Positions 16,300 through 24,436 of a stretch of 64,000 nucleotides of DNA are shown piece after piece (position 1 is the stretch's first letter; each line of letters opens with the position of its first letter). The notes beneath the pieces are model-generated. The model did not search any database. It worked only from the letters and a program-made list of their open reading frames with translations, and had not been told where the DNA came from. The DNA is from Rhizobium pisi (GTDB lineage: Bacteria; Pseudomonadota; Alphaproteobacteria; Rhizobiales; Rhizobiaceae), in assembly GCF_003938655.1 (NCBI RefSeq), contig NZ_RJJT01000011.1, positions 124,001 to 188,000 of the forward strand, given 5' to 3'. The position numbers and the translations under genes were made by a program.

Positions 16300-18666
16300 T
16301 CAGCCCTCCGCCTCGATCGAGTCAGGATCATTGGCAGCAAGCTTGCGCTCCGTGCCGGCGCGGATGCGGATCAGCGCCAGGATGGCAAGGCCGGCGACGG
16401 CGACGACGGCGATTTCGCCGAGCGTGTCGGTGCCCCGGAAATCGACGATGATGACGTTGACCACGTTGGCGCCGTGGGCGATCGATTTGGAGTAGGCGTT
16501 GAAGAAGGCTGTCAGCGTATCGTTGAACGGCATCTGCGTCGCCCGTATCAATAAAAGCGTGAAACCGAGACCGCAGCCAAACGCGAGCGTACCATCGAAG
16601 ATCCTGCGGCCGGGCGGGCGCCGGTCGGCGGAAACAAGGCGAAGCCTGGTCATGACGAGGGCGAGGATGACCACCGAAAGGGTTTCGACCATGAACTGGG
16701 TGAAGGAGAGGTCCGGTGCGCCGAACAGCAGGAAGATGATGGAGACCGCGAAACCCTGAATGCCGAGCGAGACGATCGCCGTCAGCCGATCGCGGGCGAT
16801 GAGCACGCCGGCAAGGCCAACGGCGGCGATCAGGAATACCGCCCATTCATGGAGCCTGACATCGGCCGGCCAGACGGGAAGGCGCGGCAATTCTCCATAG
16901 ACGACAAGCGGAACCAACAGAATGGCTGCAACGCAGACGAAGGTGCAGGTGACATAGATATCGAGCCGCCCCGGCTGGGTAAAACGCGTGATGCGGCCGG
17001 CGAGCCGCACGAGACCCGATACGGCAAGGTCGAAACCGTGATCCGGCCCCCGCCCCGCCGAGCGCAAAAGGACGGCCATCAGCAAGCGTGCGTGTGCGAA
17101 CTGCCAGTAGACGCCGATGCCGAGCAGCACCGTCAGGACGGAGAGCGCCAGCGGCAGGCCGATATGCGGCGTGAGCGAAATGTCTATTTCGGCCGGGCCT
17201 CCGCGGATGGCGGCTGATATTGGCGAGGACAGAGCTGAATGGGTGAACCTTGAAAAGACTGCCGCAAACAGACCCAGGACGGCGAGGATGGCCGGGCCGA
17301 ACCAGAGCAGGACGGGCGCTTCGTGCGGATGTTTCGGCGTCTCCACCGGTCGACCGAGGAAGGGCTTCAGAGTCACGACGAAGGCGACAGCGAACATCAG
17401 CGCATTGCCGAAGACGGTGATTGAAGTGAAGGTCAGCGCGCGAATATCGCCGCCGGCGAGCGCGGCATAGATCTCCTCCTTGGCGAGGAAACCGAAGAAG
17501 GGCGGCAGGCCGGCCATGGAGAATGCGGCCGCGAGCGCGATAACAGACGTCAGCGGCATCGCCCGCATCAGGCCACCGAGCTCGGTGATATCGCGCGTGC
17601 CGGTCTCATGATCGATGATGCCGGCGACCATGAAGAGCGAGCCTTTGAAGAGGGAGTGCGCCACCAGATAGAGCGCTGCCGCCTCCACCGCATATTCCGA
17701 GCCGAAGCCGACCAGCAGGACGAGCAGGCCGAGCGAGGAGACGGTGGTATAGGCGAGCTTGAGCTTCAGGTCCGTCTGGCCGATGGCGAGCGCCGCGCCG
17801 ACCACCAGCGTCAGCCCGCCGAAGAAGGGCAGAAGGATTTCCCAGGCGGGTGTCGCGCCCATGATCGGATTGAGCCGCATCAGCAGATAGACGCCGGCCT
17901 TCACCATGGTGGCCGAATGGAGGTAGGCCGAAACCGGCGTCGGCGCCTCCATGGCGTTCGGCAGCCAGAAATGAAAGGGAAATTGCGCCGATTTGGTGAA
18001 GGCGCCGACCAGGACCAGAATGAGAGCGGCGAGATAGAACGGGCTCTCACGCACGACATCGCCGGATCCGATGAGCAGCGACATCTGCGTGACGCCTGAC
18101 ATGTTCCAGAGGAGCAGCAGGCCGGCGAGCAGGAAGAGCCCTCCCCCGCCCGTGACGACCAGCGCCTGCAGGGCGGCGCGGCGAGCTGCCTCACGCTCGT
18201 GATCGAAGCCGATCAGCAGGAAGGAGGTGATCGATGTCAGTTCCCAGAAGATTAAGAACATCAGGAAACTGTCGGAAACGACGACGCCGAGCATCGCGCC
18301 CATGAAGAGGAAGATGAACGAGAAGAAGCGGCCCTGATCCTTGTGACCTCTCAGATACCCGCCGGCATAAAGCACGATCAGCGTGCCGATACCGGTGATC
18401 AGGAGCGCGAAGGCCAGCGACAGGCCATCAAGGAACCAGGAGAAGGAAAGATTGTAGCTCGGCACCCAGACATAACCGCCGGCGACGACCTCGCCGCGGG
18501 CGATGACGGGAACGAAACGGAGGAAATGCAGGAAGGCGAGCAAAGGAGCGATCGCCAGGAGCCATGCACCGTTTGCCCCGAAGACGCGGATAACGAAGGG
18601 AGCAACGACAGCGCCGGCGAGCGGCAGACACAAGGCCAGAAATGTCAGAGCCGTGACATCGGCCAT
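16300..18666 (-). CDS. mnhA: Na+/H+ antiporter subunit A
   Basis: A 788-residue MnhA/MrpA (PhaA) subunit, homologous to NuoL in its first two thirds (KSAQFPFHFWLPNAMEAPTPVSAYLHSATMVKAG split across the conserved Lys/His helix region), followed by the MrpA-specific C-terminal region (MbhD/MbhE-like) with FGAPDLSFTQFMVETLSVV and DFRGTDTLGEIAV. The ATG follows a perfect GGAGGAGAC. It is the first gene of mnhABCDEFG. The complex exchanges protons for Na+ or K+ and gives alkali and salt tolerance; in S. meliloti the related Pha system is needed for K+ adaptation during infection. Confidence 0.94.
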   Translation of the reverse strand: MADVTALTFLALCLPLAGAVVAPFVIRVFGANGAWLLAIAPLLAFLHFLRFVPVIARGEVVAGGYVWVPSYNLSFSWFLDGLSLAFALLITGIGTLIVLYAGGYLRGHKDQGRFFSFIFLFMGAMLGVVVSDSFLMFLIFWELTSITSFLLIGFDHEREAARRAALQALVVTGGGGLFLLAGLLLLWNMSGVTQMSLLIGSGDVVRESPFYLAALILVLVGAFTKSAQFPFHFWLPNAMEAPTPVSAYLHSATMVKAGVYLLMRLNPIMGATPAWEILLPFFGGLTLVVGAALAIGQTDLKLKLAYTTVSSLGLLVLLVGFGSEYAVEAAALYLVAHSLFKGSLFMVAGIIDHETGTRDITELGGLMRAMPLTSVIALAAAFSMAGLPPFFGFLAKEEIYAALAGGDIRALTFTSITVFGNALMFAVAFVVTLKPFLGRPVETPKHPHEAPVLLWFGPAILAVLGLFAAVFSRFTHSALSSPISAAIRGGPAEIDISLTPHIGLPLALSVLTVLLGIGVYWQFAHARLLMAVLLRSAGRGPDHGFDLAVSGLVRLAGRITRFTQPGRLDIYVTCTFVCVAAILLVPLVVYGELPRLPVWPADVRLHEWAVFLIAAVGLAGVLIARDRLTAIVSLGIQGFAVSIIFLLFGAPDLSFTQFMVETLSVVILALVMTRLRLVSADRRPPGRRIFDGTLAFGCGLGFTLLLIRATQMPFNDTLTAFFNAYSKSIAHGANVVNVIIVDFRGTDTLGEIAVVAVAGLAILALIRIRAGTERKLAANDPDSIEAEG

Positions 18667-18796
18667 GTCTCCTCCTCTACCGGCAACAGACGAAGGCCGG
18701 CGGGGCCAGCTCATTTCCTGACTTAGGCGAAATGGTAGAGGGTCTCAAGCAATTTCGATCACAGGGCGAAGCTGCCCGTCATGTTCGAAAAGCGTA

Positions 18797-19036
18797 TCAG
18801 GCCATCGACCGGGAAAGACGTGTCAACAGCCGGGCGAGGCAACCGTGAAGGATGAAAAGCAAAAGCGTCAGCGGCCAGACAAGGCAGGCAAAGAGCCCGA
18901 CGAGACGATACAGCGTCAAGCCGTCGTGATTGGCCCAGCCTTCCAACATCGTGACCGCCATGGCGGCCACGGCCACGAGGCCGTAGAGCAGGAAGATTGC
19001 AGCTTCAAACAACAGTGACTCTCCAATGCACGTCAC
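18797..19036 (-). CDS. Small two-helix membrane protein
   Basis: A frame of up to 79 residues with two clear membrane helices (LLYGLVAVAAMAVTML and LVGLFACLVWPLTLLLFIL). The longest version starts GTG; a TTG at 19012 is better placed after GGAG. It lies 130 bases upstream of mnhA on the same strand and could be cotranscribed. I recognise no family. The helix pattern and lack of competing frames support it as a gene, but it is unproven. Confidence 0.5.
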   Translation of the reverse strand: MTCIGESLLFEAAIFLLYGLVAVAAMAVTMLEGWANHDGLTLYRLVGLFACLVWPLTLLLFILHGCLARLLTRLSRSMA

Positions 19037-19199
19037 ATTAACCCTAACGGAAAATCCCTAACGGATGTAAAAGCAATCGTCTTCCCTCATTGCGGTATGC
19101 CGCGAATCTCGCGACGCTGCGCCGCAGACTTGATGAAACCAGGGCAACGCACCACATTTCTCGCGAAACGGAACCGCCCCTCGGCAAAAGGAGCACGTC

Positions 19200-19613
19200 A
19201 TGTCCGAAACTGCAACCACCGCCAAGATTCACAAGACCGATGCCGAATGGAAGGAGCAGCTCACTCCCGAGCAATATCGCATCACGCGCCAGCACGGCAC
19301 CGAGCGTGCCTTCACCGGCCCCTACTGGGATTCCTTCGAGACAGGACTTTACCGCTGCGTCGGCTGTAATGCGCCGCTTTTCCGCTCCGACACGAAATTC
19401 GATGCCGGCTGCGGCTGGCCGAGCTATTTCGAAGCAGTATCATCAGATGCAGTAACCGAGCATCGCGATACCACCTACGGCATGGTGCGCACCGAAATCC
19501 GCTGCGGCGCCTGCGACGCCCATCTCGGTCACGTGTTTCCCGACGGCCCGCCGCCGACCGGCCTGCGCTACTGCATCAACGGCCACGCCATGGTGTTCGA
19601 ACCCGGGAAGTAA
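19200..19613 (+). CDS. msrB: Peptide-methionine (R)-S-oxide reductase
   Basis: A 137-residue MsrB that reduces the R epimer of methionine sulfoxide in proteins using thioredoxin. The zinc cysteines are C53/C56 and C102/C105 (CVGC and CGAC) and the catalytic cysteine is C125 in GLRYCINGHA. C71 in FDAGCGWPSYFEA may be the resolving residue. AAAGGAGC precedes the start. A terminator follows the stop. Confidence 0.95.
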   Translation: MSETATTAKIHKTDAEWKEQLTPEQYRITRQHGTERAFTGPYWDSFETGLYRCVGCNAPLFRSDTKFDAGCGWPSYFEAVSSDAVTEHRDTTYGMVRTEIRCGACDAHLGHVFPDGPPPTGLRYCINGHAMVFEPGK

Positions 19614-19635
19614 GCACCGGGCCTTGTGATCGGCA

Positions 19636-19669
19636 AGCGGCTCATCCGATGCGATGAGCCGCTGATTTT
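19636..19669 (+). terminator. Rho-independent terminator after msrB
   Basis: AGCGGCTCATC and GATGAGCCGCT form an 11-base perfect stem with a six-base loop, followed by GATTTTC. It lies 22 bases after the msrB stop codon. Confidence 0.85.
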
Positions 19670-19723
19670 CTCCGTCGCTCGCGCTGTCGATGAGCCGGCG
19701 ATTCCCCCTGCAGGATAAGGCCG

Positions 19724-20246
19724 ATGACGCGAGATATTCTGAGCACCGACCGGCTGCGACTGCGGGAGATCACGCCCGCCGACCTGCCGTTCCTTCATCG
19801 CATTTTCGGCGATGAAGAATGCATGCGCTATTACCCCGGCATAAAGACGTTCGACGAGACCGAAAGCTGGTTTCGCAGGCTCGCCTTCGACAGCTATACC
19901 AATCACGGTTTCGGCCTCTGGGCCGTGGTTGACCGAAAGAGCGGCGCGTTGCTCGGCGATTGCGGCATTACGCTCCAGGAAACGTCCGCCGGCCTGGAAC
20001 CGGAGATCGGCTACCACCTGTGGCGCGATCATTGGGGCAAGGGCTATGCCGTCGAAGCGGCTACCGCGGGATCATGCGCTGCAAACCCTTGGCCTTGCGC
20101 GCATCGTCTCGATCGTCAGGCCCGACAACATTCCCTCCCAGCGCGTGGCCGGGCGGGTGCATCGACGGCGGGAAACATCCCTCAAATCAGCACGTCCCGA
20201 CGACAGCCGGACAGAGTTCTACCTCTACATCACGGACAGGACATAG
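19724..20246 (+). pseudogene. GNAT N-acetyltransferase (RimJ/RimL type), frameshifted
   Basis: The first 115 codons read as a RimJ/RimL-type acetyltransferase (TDRLRLREITPADLPFLHRIF, LEPEIGYHLWRDHWGKGYAVEAA). At about 20063-20075 the matching sequence jumps to the next frame, where RDHALQTLGLARIVSIVRPDNIPSQRVAGRV and a C-terminal FYLYITDRT end with a stop at 20244-20246. The uninterrupted frame would instead end at 20263 with unrelated sequence. The shift is a net +1 (or -2). The acetyl-CoA-binding region spans the break, so the product is probably inactive unless this is a sequence error. Confidence 0.8.
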
Positions 20247-20308
20247 AGCTGATCCCGTTGTGAGCCGATGCCTGTGCAGCTCGACAGTTGGCGACGCCAG
20301 TTCGCCGA

Positions 20309-21010
20309 TCACTCGTGATCGGCGGGGCAAGGCCAGGTCGCCGGTGCGGAGAGGCCCGTCGGCAGCTTGGTCGAGGCGTCACCGCAGGCAAGGTCGATCT
20401 GCGCTTGCTCGAGGCCGGCGGCGGCCGAGAGGTCAAGGCCCTCGATGCGGGTCAGGAACATGAAGGCACGGTCGAACATCACTGGGCCTTCGAAGGTCGC
20501 CCCGGAGAGGTCGGCACGGGAGAGATTGGCGAAAGAGAATTTCGCTCCCGTCAGCACCGCCTTGTCGAAATCGGCGCGGCCGAGTTCGGCCTTTTCGAAT
20601 GTGGCGCCGGAGAGCTGGGCGCCTGCAAAATTGGCGCGCTGCAACTCCGCGCCGGCAAAGGACGCGCCTTCGGCGGCGATATTGGCGAAGCTGGACCGAT
20701 AGGCCTCGATTTTGGCGAAGTTGGCGCCTTCGGCGTGGGCACCCTCTAGCGAGGCGCGCACCAGAGTCGCCTTCTCGAGATTGGCGGACTTGACGTTGGC
20801 GCCGCTAAGATCGGTCAACGAGAAATCCGTGCTGAAGAGGTTGGCGCCTTCGAGATCACTGCCCTGCAACATCAGGTTCTTCTTGGTGCATTCCTGCCAG
20901 TCGAGCTTCGGCGAAGCCATGCTGCCGCACTCGGCAGCTCGCGTGGAGATCGGGGCAAAGGCAAGAAGAACGAGAGCAAAGAGGCCGAGCGGCGATCCGT
21001 GCATTGCCAT
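20309..21010 (-). CDS. Secreted pentapeptide-repeat protein
   Basis: A 233-residue protein with a signal peptide (MAMHGSPLGLFALVLLAFAPISTRAAEC) and roughly 25 consecutive pentapeptides of the A(D/N)LxX type, from SDLEGANLF to ADLSGATFEG, forming a right-handed quadrilateral beta helix. A cysteine-bearing segment lies on each side (CGSMASPKLDWQEC and LACGD). It should be periplasmic. The function is unknown. GGAGGT lies before the chosen ATG; the frame continues 20 codons upstream. Confidence 0.8.
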   Translation of the reverse strand: MAMHGSPLGLFALVLLAFAPISTRAAECGSMASPKLDWQECTKKNLMLQGSDLEGANLFSTDFSLTDLSGANVKSANLEKATLVRASLEGAHAEGANFAKIEAYRSSFANIAAEGASFAGAELQRANFAGAQLSGATFEKAELGRADFDKAVLTGAKFSFANLSRADLSGATFEGPVMFDRAFMFLTRIEGLDLSAAAGLEQAQIDLACGDASTKLPTGLSAPATWPCPADHE

Positions 21011-21130
21011 TGAACTGTTTACCTCCGTGACGCTTTCAGGCCACCTCTCGCGAAGCAGGCCGTCACTCATTTCTACACAGCTCAGACTACAATAAAAAGA
21101 TGGCGAACGCTTGCTGACGTTGGATTTAGC

Positions 21131-21180
21131 GGATCAATCCGTCTTGCCGGGCAGTAGGATCAATCCGTCTTGCCGGGCAG
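21131..21180. repeat. 26-base tandem duplication at a gene's 3' end
   Basis: GGATCAATCCGTCTTGCCGG plus GCAG occurs at 21131-21154 and again at 21157-21180, separated by TA. The second copy carries the last codons and stop of the acetyltransferase gene; the first is an extra copy just beyond the stop. Confidence 0.9.
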
Positions 21181-21675
21181 GCGAAGCTCCATGCAGGTGA
21201 GATCCAGCCAGCGGCCGAATTTGGTGCCAACCTCGGAAAATCTGCCGGCGATGCGGAAACCGAGCTTTTCGTGCAGCCTGATCGACGCCGCGTTTTCCGC
21301 TTCGATGCCGGCGATCATGACATGGATATTGCCGGCTGCGGCCCGCGCGATCAGCTCCCGCATCAGGCGCTCGCCGATGCCGGCGCCGCGACAGTCCTGG
21401 TCAACATAGACGGAATGCTCGACCGTGTGGCGGTAGCCGTCGAAGGCACGCCAATCGCCATAAGAGGCATAACCTGCGACCTTGCCTGATATCTCGGCCA
21501 CGATGACGGGAAAGCCTCGCGCCTTGCGCGCCCTGAACCACTCCAGCCGATTTTCGAGATCGACCAGCGTGTCGTTCCAGATCGCCGTCGTGTGCTCGAC
21601 GGCGTGATTGTAGATATCCCGGATGTCGGAAAGATCGGCCTCGGTGGCATCGCGGAGGAGAACGGCGTCTGTCAT
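21160..21675 (-). CDS. GNAT acetyltransferase, phosphinothricin acetyltransferase-like
   Basis: A 171-residue GNAT protein of the PAT/YncA type: RDATEADLSDIRDIYNHAVEHTTAIWND at the N-terminus, GYASYGDWRAFDGYRHTVEHSVYV in the middle, and the acetyl-CoA loop in DQDCRGAGIGERLM. Relatives acetylate phosphinothricin, methionine sulfoximine or similar small amines; the substrate here is not known. The start MTDAVLLRDA is chosen over a much longer frame with unlikely upstream sequence. Its 3' end is duplicated (21131-21180). Confidence 0.85.
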   Translation of the reverse strand: MTDAVLLRDATEADLSDIRDIYNHAVEHTTAIWNDTLVDLENRLEWFRARKARGFPVIVAEISGKVAGYASYGDWRAFDGYRHTVEHSVYVDQDCRGAGIGERLMRELIARAAAGNIHVMIAGIEAENAASIRLHEKLGFRIAGRFSEVGTKFGRWLDLTCMELRLPGKTD

Positions 21676-21740
21676 GATTGCCTGGTTCGAATTGCCTGCT
21701 ACCGCGTCTTTGGGAAGGCGTGACGCGAGGATTGAAAGTG

Positions 21741-21783
21741 TTAGAGCGTCTTTGCACGTTTGAAAGTAAGCGCGGCGCTCTAA
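21741..21783. repeat. Short element with TTAGAGC / GCTCTAA ends
   Basis: A 43-base segment begins TTAGAGCGTC and ends GGCGCTCTAA, with seven-base perfect inverted ends. It lies in the leader of the acetyltransferase gene at 21160-21675. It resembles short intergenic elements common in rhizobial genomes; this is from memory, not from a comparison. Confidence 0.5.
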
Positions 21784-21856
21784 GCGGGCATACGCTCCGC
21801 ATCGGGAGATGTAAACGGCGGATGCGAAAGACGGACAACTGAGGAATGATCGTCGT

Positions 21857-22525
21857 TCAGAGACCCGGCGGCGACAGGCTGAAACAGGTGAAAACAGCCG
21901 AATAGTGCACGGCGGCGGCGGTGACGACGAAGCCGTGCCAGATGGCGTTCTGGAACCGCAGCTTCTCCCAGACATGGAAGACGACACCCAGCGAATAAAT
22001 GATGCCGCCGATGATGATCAGTAGCATCGAGGCGAAAGGAATGCGCGAGGCGACAGGCTCGGCGACCACAATTCCGCTCCAGCCCATGGCGAGATAAAGC
22101 AGGATGGCAAAACGGTCATAGCGCCCGGGAAAGACGCATTTCAAAATAATGCCGGCGGCGGCGAACAGCCAGATCGCGACCAGCATGAAGAGGAGCAGCG
22201 GCTCGTCGGCGCCGCGCTCGAGAAACGGGGTATAGGTGGCGGCGATCAGGATGAAAATTGCCGAATGATCGAAACGGCGCAGATACCATTTCGTGCGCGA
22301 GACCGGCCAGGCGTTGTAGGAAAAGGAAATGGCAAGCGTCAGCACCAGCCCGACGCTGTAGATCCAGGCGGCGGCAAGCGCGCCGTAAGAACTCCAGACC
22401 GTAGCATAAAAGATCAGCACGGTCGCTCCGATCAGCGCCAGCACAAGGCCGACGCCGTGTACGATGCCGTCGGCGATCAGTTCGTATCTGTCGTAAGCCC
22501 AGCGAATGCCGTTGAACTCGGCCAT
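21857..22525 (-). CDS. Hemolysin III family (YqfA/TrhA-like) membrane protein
   Basis: A 222-residue protein with seven membrane helices of the hemolysin III / PAQR-like family. Motifs are YDRYELIADGIVHGVGLVLAL, SFSYNAWP, RRFDHSAIFILIAATYTPF and the C-terminal HVWEKLRFQNAIWHGFVVTAAAVHYSAVF, with the conserved His and Asp residues thought to bind zinc. Relatives take part in membrane lipid homeostasis; a toxin role is not implied. Confidence 0.88.
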   Translation of the reverse strand: MAEFNGIRWAYDRYELIADGIVHGVGLVLALIGATVLIFYATVWSSYGALAAAWIYSVGLVLTLAISFSYNAWPVSRTKWYLRRFDHSAIFILIAATYTPFLERGADEPLLLFMLVAIWLFAAAGIILKCVFPGRYDRFAILLYLAMGWSGIVVAEPVASRIPFASMLLIIIGGIIYSLGVVFHVWEKLRFQNAIWHGFVVTAAAVHYSAVFTCFSLSPPGL

Positions 22526-22659
22526 GCACGCCCGTCCGTTTCACAACCCGAATGAGATCGTCTCATCGAACGGGCGGGTGCGCAACTGCGACGAACCGAG
22601 CGGCGGTAAATCTTCGTGACAGACCGCAAGAGCCCGCCGACGTATCCGGCTATGTGAAA

Positions 22660-23079
22660 TCAAACTTTCTGCCTGTCGACCAGTACCGAGCATTTGGCAT
22701 GACGCACGACGCGGTCGGCCGTGGCGCCGATGAAGTAGTTGGAAAAGTCCGGAAGGTGCGAGGCGACGATAATGAGATCAGCGCCCAGATTTTCGGCGGA
22801 CGAAATGATGGCTTTTGCCGGTGGACCGTTGCGGATTTCGACGGTTGCCCGGATGCCGGTCCGGGCGATCAGCCCTTCCAGCTTCTCGCGGCCGTCCCTC
22901 ATCGCGTCCTCGACGATATTGGCCGGCAGTTCGACCGCGACATAGGTCGGCACATCCTCGATGACATTGAGCAAGACGATCTCGCCGCCTTCATCCAGCA
23001 GGGAGGCGGCCTTGCGCAGGATTATTTCTCCCTTGTCCATGTTTCCGATTGCGACCGCTACGATGATCTTCCTGTACAT
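22660..23079 (-). CDS. Universal stress protein (UspA family)
   Basis: A 139-residue single-domain USP. The N-terminal strand is MYRKIIVAVAIG and the C-terminal part GADLIIVASHLPDFSNYFIGATADRVVRHAKCSVLVDR holds a variant of the ATP-binding loop (usual pattern G-2x-G-9x-G-S/T; here partial), so nucleotide binding is uncertain. A GGAGGGCAGC stretch precedes the ATG. It is monocistronic, divergent from the VOC region. Confidence 0.88.
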   Translation of the reverse strand: MYRKIIVAVAIGNMDKGEIILRKAASLLDEGGEIVLLNVIEDVPTYVAVELPANIVEDAMRDGREKLEGLIARTGIRATVEIRNGPPAKAIISSAENLGADLIIVASHLPDFSNYFIGATADRVVRHAKCSVLVDRQKV

Positions 23080-23267
23080 GCTGCCCTCCATGACGATGCA
23101 TGCATAAGCTTCCTCTAAAGAAGATATGGGCGCATTGACCGCAATCAAGTGAGCGATGGGGATCGTCAACGCCTGCTCAACGCTTCATCCTCAAAAACGA
23201 GCCTTCTGTGAACAATCGGAATCCGCCATATAGGGGTCAAGTACGGCACCGAGGGCCATCAGAGCGA

Positions 23268-23402
23268 ATGAACCGGCGAAACTTCCTCGGGCTTGCCACC
23301 AGCGGCATGTTTGCCGCCACCGCCGGTGCGCTATCCATCCCGAGCATTCCCCATCGGGGAATTGCTCGAGGGCCAATTCGGAGTAAGGAGAACAACCCAT
23401 GA
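23268..23402 (+). CDS. Tiny frame with Tat-signal-like N-terminus
   Basis: A 44-codon frame starting MNRRNFLGLATSGMFAATAG, which matches a twin-arginine leader (RRNFLGLA), then IPSIPHRGIARGPIRSKENNP. It ends in a four-base ATGA overlap with the VOC gene. No mature domain follows, so it may be a remnant of a Tat-exported protein, a leader peptide, or chance. No strong ribosome site precedes it. Confidence 0.3.
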   Translation: MNRRNFLGLATSGMFAATAGALSIPSIPHRGIARGPIRSKENNP

Positions 23403-24259
23403 CGACAGAAGCTTCTTATGCGCTGACGCGGCCCGCCTATATCGACCAATCGCACCTAGTCGTGACCGACCTCGGTCTCGTTTCCGGCTTCTATCAATCG
23501 ATACTCGGCTTGAAGGTCATCGAGAAGACGGCAAGCGGGGAAGTGCTCGGTGTCGGCGGCGTGCCGCTGCTGACGCTGACGACCGTGAAAGATGCCCGCA
23601 TCGCGCCGCGCGATGCCGCCGGCCTTTTCCACACCGCGTTCCTGATGCCTGACCGCACCAAACTGGCCCGCTGGCTGCGCCATGCCGCCCATAACAACGT
23701 CGCGCTGGACGGGGCCTCGGACCATCTCGTCAGCGAGGCGATCTATCTTTCCGACCCCGAAGGCAACGGCATCGAAATCTATGCCGACCGGCCGCACGAA
23801 CAATGGAAATTCCACCAGGACGGCATGGTGGAGATGGCAACGCTGCGCCTCGACCTGCAGGCGCTCTACAACTGCGCCCCCGACGAGCGCTGGGCCGGCA
23901 TGGCCGATGGGACGGCGATCGGCCACCTGCATCTGCAGGTCGGCGACATCCCCCAGGCCGACGCCTTTTACCGCGACGTCCTCGGCCTGACGTTGATGGC
24001 GAGCCGTCCCGGCGCCAGCTTCTTTGCGACCGGCGGCTACCATCACCATCTCGCCGCCAATATCTGGAACAGCCGTGGCGCCACGGCGCGCGCCGGCAAC
24101 ATGACCGGGCTTTCCGACTACAAGATCCGTTTCAACGACAAGGCGACGCTGGATGCGGCGGTCTCCAAGCTCGATCAACTGGAGATCAAGAGCGAGAGGC
24201 GTGATGGCGGCGTGTTTCTGCGCGATCCCTGGGGCATCGGCCTGACACTTTCGGCGTAA
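23399..24259 (+). CDS. VOC family protein, catechol-2,3-dioxygenase-like
   Basis: A 286-residue protein with two vicinal-oxygen-chelate units (about residues 13-125 and 165-285), similar to CatE-type proteins. Likely metal ligands are the His in IDQSHLVV, the His in IGHLHLQVG and acidic residues such as NGIEIYAD (E). It ends in FLRDPWGIGLTLSA. The substrate is unknown; family members act as ring-cleaving dioxygenases or glyoxalases. AAGGAG precedes the ATG well. Confidence 0.82.
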   Translation: MTTEASYALTRPAYIDQSHLVVTDLGLVSGFYQSILGLKVIEKTASGEVLGVGGVPLLTLTTVKDARIAPRDAAGLFHTAFLMPDRTKLARWLRHAAHNNVALDGASDHLVSEAIYLSDPEGNGIEIYADRPHEQWKFHQDGMVEMATLRLDLQALYNCAPDERWAGMADGTAIGHLHLQVGDIPQADAFYRDVLGLTLMASRPGASFFATGGYHHHLAANIWNSRGATARAGNMTGLSDYKIRFNDKATLDAAVSKLDQLEIKSERRDGGVFLRDPWGIGLTLSA

Positions 24260-24436
24260 TTTCCACGTTGCAATCGACCAACCATGGCGGTTGAAGACAT
24301 TGACGCCATGCGAGCAAAGCCTTGAGCGCGAAGGCATGCCGCTTGCGCTTTGCCGGACGGCCGGCAGCCTCAGGGAACCGGAACCGCATCGGCGCGTTTC
24401 CGTGACGAAGCAATGGGGCTTCGGGGACCTCGCCGC

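Noticed and set aside
16328..18194. Long frames antisense to or out of phase with the antiporter genes
   Set aside because: They are shadows of strongly supported membrane-protein genes and are Arg/Pro-rich.
21857..22525. Hemolysin III-type gene as a toxin
   Set aside because: The family name is historical; the protein is a seven-helix membrane protein of the PAQR-like group with no toxin evidence.
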